Of a stretch of DNA of 64,000 nt, positions 45,162-52,927 are shown one piece after another. The notes under the pieces were generated by a model. That model saw only the letters and a program-made list of their open reading frames with translations, was not told the origin of the DNA and did not search any database. The position numbers and the translations under genes were made by a program. Each line of letters opens with the position of its first letter. The first letter of the stretch is position 1. The stretch comes from an uncultured Roseateles sp. (GTDB lineage Bacteria > Pseudomonadota > Gammaproteobacteria > Burkholderiales > Burkholderiaceae_C), in NCBI RefSeq assembly GCF_963422335.1, contig NZ_OY729424.1:186001-250000 (forward strand). Direction: 5' to 3'.

Positions 45162-46453
45162 GCCAAGCCACGCTGGACCAGCTCTACGAGGCAATGCGCT
45201 CCACGCCGGGGTTTGTGGCCGTCGAGAAGGTCGCGACCCACATACTGCAGGCGCTGGACGGCGAGGGCTCCAGTCATCGCGAGGTGGCATCCTATGTGGC
45301 CGAAGACTTTGCGCTGACGCAGAAGGTACTCCGCCTCGCCAATTCGGCCATGTACGCGCCCTTCTCCAGCAATGCCGGGTCGGTGGTCTCGGCACTGCAG
45401 GTCATGGGGTCGGATGCCCTGCTGCATCTGGTGCTGGGCACCTCGGTGATCTCCGAAGAGGACCTGCAGCAGGATGTCAGCCTGTCGCGGACCCTGCTCG
45501 CGTCCGAGCTGGCCCGCAGCGCCTGCGCCGAGCGCGCCTCGGAGGCCTCGGTCGCGACGCTGATGTACGACCTGGGGCGGCAGTTGATGACCAAGTTCCT
45601 GCCGGCACAGGCGGCCCAGCTTGACCGGGAAATGCAGGCCGGCGCCGAGGTGGATGCCGCGGCGCGGACCGTGCTGGGCATGACGCTGCAGGAGCTGGGC
45701 GCCGAGGTGGCGCGCAAGTGGCGCCTGCCGGCCTCCATCGTCACCACCATAGACGGCACCGGAGACGCCACGCTGGTGGGTGTGGCCCGCTTCGCCAACA
45801 CCGCCTCGTCCCTGATCTACCAGGGCAGGGCCGACGAGGTACAAAGGTTGGTCGAGACGCTGGACCTGCCCGGCGTCGACAAGGCGCGCCTGGGCCAGCT
45901 GGTGCAGCGGCGCCTGGAAAGCATCACGCCCCTGCCGATGGCCGCCCCGACCGCTGTACCCGCGGCCGCCTTGAACGCACTGCTGAAGAGCCTGCAGGCC
46001 GCGCCGCCGCGGACCGCGGAAGAGCTGAGCCACGCCATGTTCCCGGTGCTGTCGCAAACGCTGGGCATCGCACATTGCCTGCTGCTGATGATGACGCGCA
46101 GCGGCGAATTCCGGGTGCGTTTTGCCTACGGCAAAGGCATAGACGAGCTCAGATCCAAGTTCACGGTGTCGGCGGAGCTGCGGCCCACCGCCTTCCATGC
46201 GGTCATCAAGAACAATGTCGACGTCGCCATCACTGACGTCGCCAGGCTGAGCCCGTCGTCGCTGCCGGAGGGCTACCATGAGCTGCTGCCCCAGGTCAGG
46301 AAGTTCATCATCCTGCCGCTGGCAACGCAGCGGGTCTACGGGCTCTTCTACTGCGACTGGGATGCGGAGAGCGCCATTGGCGCCGAAGACATGGCCGCCT
46401 TGCGACAGCTGCGCAACCTGTTCCTGCCCTACCTGCCCAAGCCCGAGCCGTGA
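45158..46453 (+). CDS. HDOD-domain protein with C-terminal GAF-like region
   Basis: A 431-residue cytosolic protein. The N-terminal half is an HDOD domain (ATHILQALDGEGSSHREVASYVAEDFALTQKVLRLANSAMYAP, then SALQVMGSDALLHLVLGTSV), a signalling domain related to HD phosphohydrolases but without the catalytic HD pair. The C-terminal 150 residues (AMFPVLSQTLGIAHCLLLMMTRSGEFRVRFAYGKGIDEL onward) look like a GAF-type sensor. HDOD proteins commonly act with c-di-GMP proteins in motility or attachment. Start overlaps the GGDEF-EAL stop (ATGA), implying a joint function. Confidence 0.88.
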   Translation: MSQATLDQLYEAMRSTPGFVAVEKVATHILQALDGEGSSHREVASYVAEDFALTQKVLRLANSAMYAPFSSNAGSVVSALQVMGSDALLHLVLGTSVISEEDLQQDVSLSRTLLASELARSACAERASEASVATLMYDLGRQLMTKFLPAQAAQLDREMQAGAEVDAAARTVLGMTLQELGAEVARKWRLPASIVTTIDGTGDATLVGVARFANTASSLIYQGRADEVQRLVETLDLPGVDKARLGQLVQRRLESITPLPMAAPTAVPAAALNALLKSLQAAPPRTAEELSHAMFPVLSQTLGIAHCLLLMMTRSGEFRVRFAYGKGIDELRSKFTVSAELRPTAFHAVIKNNVDVAITDVARLSPSSLPEGYHELLPQVRKFIILPLATQRVYGLFYCDWDAESAIGAEDMAALRQLRNLFLPYLPKPEP

Positions 46454-46502
46454 GGGCATGGGCGGGCGGCACCCCGCTCGCCGGCTCCGGATCGGCCACT
46501 CT

Positions 46503-48026
46503 TCAACGCGTGGGTATGGAAAAGCGGTAGTCCAGACCCAGGGCCAGCGTGTCGGCGCTGAAGTGCCCGCCGCCAGCGCTGCGCGCCACGATGTGACCGA
46601 CGCTCAGATTCAAGGCCAGGCGCTCACCGAGGAGGTAGCGCAGGCCGGCACTGGCCTTGGCGGCCTTGCCGTGCACGTTCGCGCCGCCCATCAACTGGCC
46701 ATAGGCTTGCAGGCGCTCGCCCGGCAACGCACGGGTCTGCAGGCCGATGCCACCCAAGATCTCGGCATAGCCCGGGTAGCCGAGATAGGCGGTGTAGGCA
46801 CCCGATGCCTGCAGCGGCAGGTACCAGTGCTGCCCGACAGGCAGGTCGAGCTGCAGGCCCAGTATCTGCAGCGGCGCCCGGTCCACGTCACGGTAGCGCA
46901 GGTGGTAGTCCGTCTGCTGGAACACCGAGAGCCGCAAGCCCTGGTAGCGGGCCGGGCCGGCAGCGTCGGCGCCCTGGCCCGAGCGCAGATGTTGCGTCAG
47001 GCTCAGGCCAAAGGTCTGGTTGCGCGAGCTGCCCTTGGGCGCCGTCATGTAGCCAAGCGAGAAAGCCAGCCCCAGGTCGCGCGTCAGCGCGTACTCTGCG
47101 TACAGCTTCGGATACACCAGCAGCCCGGAGTTGGTGTCGATCTGCTCGGGCGAGTAGCCGCCAGAGCCCAGGCCCAGCTGTGCGTACAGCGTGATATCGG
47201 GCGTGAGCCGCAGGCGCTGCCCCAAGCCGCCCAGCAGCTGGTTGTACAGCGGTATGCCGTGATAGCCCATGCCCAGGGCGGCAAACCAGTAGGTGTCGGG
47301 GGCCAGGAAGTGCGCGTACTGCAGGTCGGCCACTCTCACCGTGCTCTTGTTCGAGCCCCTGGGGTCGAGTTGGCGGTAGTTGTCCAGCGCCAGGGTCAGC
47401 ATGTTCTCGCCCATCTCCTGCCCGGCGCGGCCATCGTCGGCGGGCGGCAGCGGCTGGCCGTGGCCGGAGAACGGTCCGGTGAGGTAGCGGTAGGGCATCT
47501 CGATGAAGAGCGTGGCCTGGGAGCCGTCGATGATGGCCTGGTGGAACTTCAGCCTGGAGACCGTGGCCCCCAGCGTGAAGCGGCCGAAGTCGTAGCCCAG
47601 ACCCAGATATCCCTTGGCGAAGCCGCCGCTGCCCGAGAGCAGCTTGCTGTGCTCGACGCTGCGCCCGCCGCCACCGCCGCCGGCGGACAGGCCCGCGATG
47701 CCCCACACCGGCCCCGCCAGTCGGCGCCGGACATGGGCGCCGATGTCCGCGGCCACGAAGCCGCCGTACTCGCCCTTGAACAGCGGCGCGTAGAAACCGG
47801 CGCCCAGGTAGATGCCATCGAACACCTTGTTGTAGACGTGAAAGCCGAACAGGTCGATGGGCCGGTCGCCCGGCACCTTGATGGCCTGGTATTCCAGCGT
47901 CAGCAGGGCCTCGCTCTCGCGCAGGCCGCTGGCCTGGACGGGCTGCGCCAGCGCGTTGCCGGCCACGAAACAGAGCGCCATGCAGGCGCTCGGGATGACG
48001 GTGTGTCGTGACGGGGTGCGGCGCAT
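46503..48026 (-). CDS. Predicted outer-membrane beta-barrel protein of unknown function
   Basis: About 507 residues with a signal peptide (PSACMALCFVAGNALAQP). The mature protein consists of alternating aromatic/glycine strands (YNKVFDGIYLGAGFYAPLFKGEYGGFVAADIGAHV; DTYWFAALGMGYHGIPLYN; LKLYAEYALTRDLGLAFSLGYM-like strands; LALGLDYRFSIPTR at the end), the pattern of a large outer-membrane barrel. A Gly-rich loop (SAGGGGGGRS) occurs near residue 105. I do not recognise a named family. The start at 48026 gives the leader directly; the frame is open to 48158. It is convergent with the HDOD gene. Role could be export or adhesion of surface material, but this is speculation. Confidence 0.75.
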   Translation of the reverse strand: MRRTPSRHTVIPSACMALCFVAGNALAQPVQASGLRESEALLTLEYQAIKVPGDRPIDLFGFHVYNKVFDGIYLGAGFYAPLFKGEYGGFVAADIGAHVRRRLAGPVWGIAGLSAGGGGGGRSVEHSKLLSGSGGFAKGYLGLGYDFGRFTLGATVSRLKFHQAIIDGSQATLFIEMPYRYLTGPFSGHGQPLPPADDGRAGQEMGENMLTLALDNYRQLDPRGSNKSTVRVADLQYAHFLAPDTYWFAALGMGYHGIPLYNQLLGGLGQRLRLTPDITLYAQLGLGSGGYSPEQIDTNSGLLVYPKLYAEYALTRDLGLAFSLGYMTAPKGSSRNQTFGLSLTQHLRSGQGADAAGPARYQGLRLSVFQQTDYHLRYRDVDRAPLQILGLQLDLPVGQHWYLPLQASGAYTAYLGYPGYAEILGGIGLQTRALPGERLQAYGQLMGGANVHGKAAKASAGLRYLLGERLALNLSVGHIVARSAGGGHFSADTLALGLDYRFSIPTR

Positions 48027-48172
48027 GCGGAGGTTCGGGGGGTCTTGTGGGTCGGCGGACCACGTCGTGCCGTGCAGTGCGGCGAGATGCCGCTGCCTAA
48101 CGCACCGATGGTGGATATGCCGATGGTAAATGCCCTGGGCCGATGGCGTTGACAACACAGCGCCTCACCGCC

Positions 48173-49081
48173 TCAGTCCGGCCCCGGCAGGGCGGCGCTC
48201 ATTTCGGCAGCCAGCTCCAGCGCCAGGCTGGCGGCCGGCGACAGGCTGCGCCCGCGCAGCCAGATCGCGTGCAGCTGAATGCTCAGTCCCGGCGGCTTGC
48301 CGGCCAGCTGCAGCCGCCGCAACCCGGTGGCCGCCAGCGCCACCGCATGGGGCAGCAGCACCAGGGCATCGCTGTCATGGGCCAGCCGCGCCAGCGTTGC
48401 GAAGTCATCGCACTCCAGCCGTATCGGCAGGGCCTGGGTCGGCGCCAGGCCGAAGCCCTGGCGCAGCATCTCGCGCAGCGTGGGTGAGGCCGACACGGTG
48501 GCAATGCCGTGCTCCAGCAGGTCCGGCAGCGCCAGCTCGCGCCGGCCGGCCAGCACATGGCCGCTGCGGCAGTACAGCCCGCCGTGGATGGCCCCCAGAA
48601 AGCGCGTCTGCAGGCGCGGGTCTACCGACAACATGCGCGGGTCGGCAATGAAGAAGTCGATCTGCTCGATGTGCAGCAGCGCCAGCAGGCTCTCGCCATG
48701 GCCGCTACGCACCCGCGTCATCACATCGGGTTGCCGGCGCTGCAGCGCCACCAGCAGGGGCGGCACGATGGTGGCCGCCGGCACCGGGCCGACGCCGAAA
48801 CTGAGTTCACCCAGTGCGCCGCTGCGCAGCAGGTCCAGATCACGGTCGAAGCAGCGCTGCTCGAACAGCAGCTGCCGGGCCCGCTCCGCCACCACCCGGC
48901 CCGCGGCCGTCAGCTGGGCGCCCTTGGGCCCGCGGTCAAACAGGCGCAGCCCGATGCGGGCCTCCAGCGCCTGGATGCTGCGGCTGAAGGCCGCCTGACT
49001 CAGATGCACCTGCTCGGCAGCGACGACGAAGCGGCCGGTGTCGGCCAAGGTGATCAGGTGCTTCAGCTGGCGCAGATCCAT
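48173..49081 (-). CDS. LysR-family transcriptional regulator (sulfatase cluster)
   Basis: A 302-residue LTTR. The helix-turn-helix is MDLRQLKHLITLADTGRFVVAAEQVHLSQAAFSRSIQALEARIGLRLFDRG, followed by a periplasmic-binding-type effector domain (GELSFGVGPVPAATIVPPLL onward). The M at 49081 is preferred over an ATG one codon earlier. It is divergent from the alkylsulfatase operon, with a 7-base inverted repeat between them; LTTRs typically control the divergent neighbour, so it is the likely regulator. The effector is unknown. Confidence 0.9.
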   Translation of the reverse strand: MDLRQLKHLITLADTGRFVVAAEQVHLSQAAFSRSIQALEARIGLRLFDRGPKGAQLTAAGRVVAERARQLLFEQRCFDRDLDLLRSGALGELSFGVGPVPAATIVPPLLVALQRRQPDVMTRVRSGHGESLLALLHIEQIDFFIADPRMLSVDPRLQTRFLGAIHGGLYCRSGHVLAGRRELALPDLLEHGIATVSASPTLREMLRQGFGLAPTQALPIRLECDDFATLARLAHDSDALVLLPHAVALAATGLRRLQLAGKPPGLSIQLHAIWLRGRSLSPAASLALELAAEMSAALPGPD

Positions 49082-49095
49082 CATGCGCTCCACGC

Positions 49096-49113
49096 AATGA
49101 ATGACGATTCATT
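49096..49113. promoter_or_regulatory. Inverted repeat, candidate LysR operator
   Basis: AATGAAT-GACG-ATTCATT, a seven-base perfect dyad, lies in the 102-bp gap between the LysR gene and the alkylsulfatase gene, 14 bp before the regulator's start. Position and symmetry fit autoregulation and control of the divergent operon; spacing differs a little from the usual T-N11-A. Confidence 0.55.
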
Positions 49114-49183
49114 ATGCATTGGACATTAGGTCGCCCCGGCCCGAAGCTGCGGGCTCGCCGGGCGCCTGCCCACGGAGACCTGC

Positions 49184-51151
49184 ATGCTCAAGCCCCTCAC
49201 TCTCACCCTGCTGGCGCTGATGGCCGCAGGCCTCTGCGCCTGCAGCAAATCCGGTGGCGGCGCCGGCAGCGAAGCCGCGGCCAGCACCCTGGCGGCCAAC
49301 GCGCAGATGGCCAGGGAGCTGCCGCTGGCCGATCAGCAGGATTTCGAGGACGCCAGGCGCGGCTTCATCGCCCGGCCCAGCGGCCAGATCCTGGGCGCCG
49401 ACGGTGAGGTGCTGGTCGACTTCAACGCCTTCAACTTCGTCGAGGGCAAGGCGCCGGACACCGTCAACCCCAGCCTGTGGCGCCATGCCGCACTGAACGC
49501 GCAGATCGGCCTGTTCAAGGTGGTGGACGGCATCTACCAGCTGCGCGGCTTCGACATCGGCAACATGACGCTGGTCGAGGGCAAGACCGGCTGGATCGTG
49601 GTGGACACGCTGACCGCCCGCGAGAGCGCCAGCGCCGCCCTGGCCTTTGCCCGCCAACATCTGGGCAACAGGCCGGTCTCGGCCATCGTCTTCACGCACA
49701 GCCACATCGACCATTTCGGCGGCGTGCTGGGCGTTGCCACGGCCGAGGAGGTGGCCGCGCGCAAGATCCCGGTCGTCGCGCCCGAGGGCTTCATGGAGGA
49801 GGCCACCAGCGAGAACGTGATGGTCGGCACGGCGATGGGGCGGCGCTCCGGCTACCAGTTCGGCAAGGACCTCGAACGCTCGGCCAAGGGCCTGGTGGAC
49901 ACCGGTCTGGGCAAGAACGTGGCCTACGGCAGCTTGGGCATCCTGCCGCCCACCCAGCTGATCACCGGCGCAACGCAGGAGCTGACGCTGGATGGCGTGC
50001 GCTTCGTCTTCCACAACGTGCCCGGCGCCGAAGCCCCCGCCGAGCTGACTTTCAGCCTGCCCGAGCTCAAGGCCTACGGCGGAGCGGAGAACCTGGCACA
50101 GACCATGCACAACCTGTTGCCGGTACGCGGCGCCAAGGTGCGCGACGCGCTGCGCTGGTCGCAGTACATGCAGCAGGCCCTGGACCAGGTCAGCGCCTCC
50201 GGCGCCGAGGTCTACTTCGGCCAGCACAACTGGCCGATCTGGGGCCGCGAGCGCATCGCCGCCTTCATCACCCAGCACCGCGATGTCTACAAATACACCC
50301 ACGACCAGACGGTGCGCCTGATCAATGCCGGCCTGACACCGCGCGAGATTGCCGAGCAGATCCGGCTGCCGCCATCGCTGCAGGCCCACTTCGGCGCCCG
50401 CGGCTACTACGGCGACCTGCGCCACAACGTCAAGGCCGTGTACCAGCACTACCTGGGCGCCTACGACGGCAACCCGGCCAATCTGGACCCGCTGCCGCCG
50501 CAGGAATCGGCCAAGCGCTACCTGGCCCTGATCGGTGGCGCCGACAAGGCGGTGGCCGCCGCGCAAGAGGCCTTCGACAAGGGCGAGTTCCGCTGGGCCG
50601 CGGAGCTGCTGAACCAGGCCGTGTTCGGCGCCCCCGAGCACAAGGGCGCCAAGGACTTGCTGGCCCGGACCTACGAGCAATTGGGCTATCAGAGCGAGGC
50701 CTCGACCTGGCGCAACAGCTACCTGACCGCCGCCCACGAGCTGCGCAACGGCCCGCCGGCCAAGGGCGTGAACCGCGCCGCCTTCATCGAGATGCTGGCC
50801 CAGACGCCCACCGAGCGCTTCCTCGAAGCGATGGCAGCCGGACTCAACGGCCCCAAGGCCGAGGGCATGAACCTGACGATCAATCTGGTGCTCAGCGACA
50901 GCAAGGAGGCCTATGTGCTGTGGATAGAGAACGCGGTGCTGCACCACCGGCGGGCCGATCCGCAGGCGGATGCCAATGCGACGCTGACGCTGACCAAGCC
51001 CATCTTCGTCAAGATGATGGCCGGCACCGCCGGGGTGAAAGACACGCTGCTGTCCGACGATCTCAAGATAGCCGGCAGCAAGATAGACCTGCTGCGCTTC
51101 TTCAGCCTGATCGACAAGGCGCCGGGCACCTTTGCCATCGTCACGCGATGA
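49184..51151 (+). CDS. SdsA-like alkyl/aryl sulfatase (metallo-beta-lactamase class), lipoprotein
   Basis: A 655-residue class III sulfatase. The N-terminus has a lipoprotein signal peptide with lipobox LCAC (Cys20), so it is probably outer-membrane or periplasm anchored. The zinc motif THSHIDHFGG (His172, His174, Asp176, His177) is in the MBL domain. GAEAPAELTFSLPEL and NLLPVRGAKVRDALRWSQYMQQ are characteristic of the SdsA1/Pseudomonas SDS-hydrolase family; a C-terminal SCP-2-like domain (about residues 530-655) is present. These enzymes hydrolyse primary alkyl sulfates such as SDS. Known SdsA1 is secreted; a lipoprotein version is a variation. It overlaps the next gene (ATGA). Confidence 0.9.
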   Translation: MLKPLTLTLLALMAAGLCACSKSGGGAGSEAAASTLAANAQMARELPLADQQDFEDARRGFIARPSGQILGADGEVLVDFNAFNFVEGKAPDTVNPSLWRHAALNAQIGLFKVVDGIYQLRGFDIGNMTLVEGKTGWIVVDTLTARESASAALAFARQHLGNRPVSAIVFTHSHIDHFGGVLGVATAEEVAARKIPVVAPEGFMEEATSENVMVGTAMGRRSGYQFGKDLERSAKGLVDTGLGKNVAYGSLGILPPTQLITGATQELTLDGVRFVFHNVPGAEAPAELTFSLPELKAYGGAENLAQTMHNLLPVRGAKVRDALRWSQYMQQALDQVSASGAEVYFGQHNWPIWGRERIAAFITQHRDVYKYTHDQTVRLINAGLTPREIAEQIRLPPSLQAHFGARGYYGDLRHNVKAVYQHYLGAYDGNPANLDPLPPQESAKRYLALIGGADKAVAAAQEAFDKGEFRWAAELLNQAVFGAPEHKGAKDLLARTYEQLGYQSEASTWRNSYLTAAHELRNGPPAKGVNRAAFIEMLAQTPTERFLEAMAAGLNGPKAEGMNLTINLVLSDSKEAYVLWIENAVLHHRRADPQADANATLTLTKPIFVKMMAGTAGVKDTLLSDDLKIAGSKIDLLRFFSLIDKAPGTFAIVTR

Positions 51152-52920
51152 AGCACGCCGCCCTCCTTCTGCTGCTGCTGAGCGCCGCGGCCCAGGCAGC
51201 CTCCCCCACGGCACAGCGGCCCAACATCGTCTTCGTGCTGATCGACGATGCCGGCTTCAGCGACCTCGGCCCCTACGGCGGCGAGATCGCCACGCCCAAT
51301 ATCGACCAGATCGCCCAGGCCGGCGTGCGACTGACCAACTTCCACACCGCCTCCACCTGCGAGGCGACCCGGGTGATGCTGCAGTCCGGCGTGGACAACC
51401 ACCGCGCCGGCGCCGGCACGCTGCAGGTGGCGATGGCCGAATCGCAGAAGGGCAAGCCCGGTTACGAGGGCTACCTCAGCGACCAGGCACACAGCCTGGG
51501 CCGGTTGCTGAAGGACGGCGGCTACGCCACCTACTACGCCGGCAAGTGGAACATCGGCCTGGGCCTGGAACGCGGCCCGGGTGCCAAGGGCTGGGACCGC
51601 TACATCGGCCTGGAGCTGACCGGCGCCGACAACTACGAGGCCAAGGTCTACGCCCCCTTCAACACCGAGGCGCGCTGGTGGGAGGACGGCCGGCGCGCCA
51701 CGCTGCCGCCCGACTTCTATTCGAGCAGGACCTATGTCGACAAGCTGATCGGCTATATCGACCAGGGTCGCGGCCAGGGCAAGCCCTTCATGGCGATGCT
51801 GGCCCTGCAGGCCGTGCACTCGCCGCTGCAGGCGCCGTCGGCCGACATCGAAAAGTACCGGGCGCGCTACGAAGGCGGCTGGGAGCAGCTGCGCCAGCAG
51901 CGCTACCGGCGCCAGGTCGAGCTGGGCCTGATGCCGGCCGGGCTCGAGCTGCCGGTCGCCAGCGGCCATCGGCCCTGGGACCGGCTGAGCGCCGAACAAC
52001 AGCGCGAGTTCGCCAGGAAGATGGCCGTCTTCGCCGGCATGCTGGACAACGCAGACCAGCAGATCGGCCGCCTGCGCCGGCATCTGCGCCAGAGCGGCGA
52101 ACTGGACAACACGGTCTTCATCGTGATGTCCGACAACGGTGCCGACGGCTTCGACCTGTCGCAGCTCAACCTGCCCTTCCGCGTCTGGTACCGGGCCAAC
52201 TTCGCGCTCGGCTATGAGCGCATGGGCGGCCCGGGCAGCTATGTGCACTACGGTCAGGACTGGGCCGAGGCCTCCAACACGCCGCTGGCCGGCTTCAAGG
52301 GCACCTCGGCCGGCGGCGGCATGCGCGTGCCCTTCATCATCAGCTACCCCGCCCGGCTCAAGGCCGGTGGCAGCAGCGCCGCCTTTGCCTACGCGACGGA
52401 CTTCCTGCCGACCATTCTCGACATCGCCGGCATTGCCCTGCCTGGCGACGAGTACGGCGGCAAGAAGCTGCATCGGCCCACCGGCCAAAGCCTGATGCCC
52501 CATCTGGAAGGCCGCGCCGAACGGGTGCATGCGCCGGACGAGGCGATAGGCTTCGAGAGCACCGGGGGGCAGGCCTTGATACGCGGCGACTACAAGCTGA
52601 TGCGCAACGGTGCGCCCTTTGGCGACAACACCTGGAAGCTCTACCGGCTCAGCGATGATCCGACCGAGTCGCACGATCTGGCGGCCCGGGAGCCGGCCCT
52701 GCTCCAGACCATGCTGGCCGAGATCGAGGCCTACAAGCAGCGCGTCGGGGTGGTCGAGCCCGAACCGGGCTACGACCCGCTGCGCCAGGTGCTGAGGAAC
52801 AACTGGCCGGTGCTGGTGCAGCAGCTGTGGCCGCTGCTGCTGGCGGCAACATTGGTGACCGCGCTCGCACTTGCCGGCCTGGTCTGGCTGGGCCTGCGCC
52901 GGCGCACCGCCGCGCGCTGA
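51148..52920 (+). CDS. Type I sulfatase with C-terminal membrane anchor
   Basis: A 590-residue alkaline-phosphatase-fold sulfatase. It has a signal peptide (MKHAALLLLLLSAAAQA), the metal-ligand start PNIVFVLIDDAGFSDLGPYG (Asp33, Asp34), AGKWNIGLG, and FIVMSDNGADGF. The formylglycine core is CEATR (Cys71-Arg75), in which the usual proline is alanine. A C-terminal helix (LLLAATLVTALALAGLVWLGL, then RRRTAAR) probably tethers it to the inner membrane facing the periplasm. No formylglycine-generating enzyme gene is in the window. It is translationally coupled to the alkylsulfatase and followed 7 bp later by the cytochrome gene. Substrate unknown. Confidence 0.9.
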   Translation: MKHAALLLLLLSAAAQAASPTAQRPNIVFVLIDDAGFSDLGPYGGEIATPNIDQIAQAGVRLTNFHTASTCEATRVMLQSGVDNHRAGAGTLQVAMAESQKGKPGYEGYLSDQAHSLGRLLKDGGYATYYAGKWNIGLGLERGPGAKGWDRYIGLELTGADNYEAKVYAPFNTEARWWEDGRRATLPPDFYSSRTYVDKLIGYIDQGRGQGKPFMAMLALQAVHSPLQAPSADIEKYRARYEGGWEQLRQQRYRRQVELGLMPAGLELPVASGHRPWDRLSAEQQREFARKMAVFAGMLDNADQQIGRLRRHLRQSGELDNTVFIVMSDNGADGFDLSQLNLPFRVWYRANFALGYERMGGPGSYVHYGQDWAEASNTPLAGFKGTSAGGGMRVPFIISYPARLKAGGSSAAFAYATDFLPTILDIAGIALPGDEYGGKKLHRPTGQSLMPHLEGRAERVHAPDEAIGFESTGGQALIRGDYKLMRNGAPFGDNTWKLYRLSDDPTESHDLAAREPALLQTMLAEIEAYKQRVGVVEPEPGYDPLRQVLRNNWPVLVQQLWPLLLAATLVTALALAGLVWLGLRRRTAAR

Positions 52921-52927
52921 GGGCGGC

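Noticed and set aside
49477..51147. Upstream extension of the type I sulfatase frame through the alkylsulfatase gene
   Set aside because: The arginine-rich extension is a shifted reading of the alkylsulfatase; the real sulfatase begins with its signal peptide at 51148.
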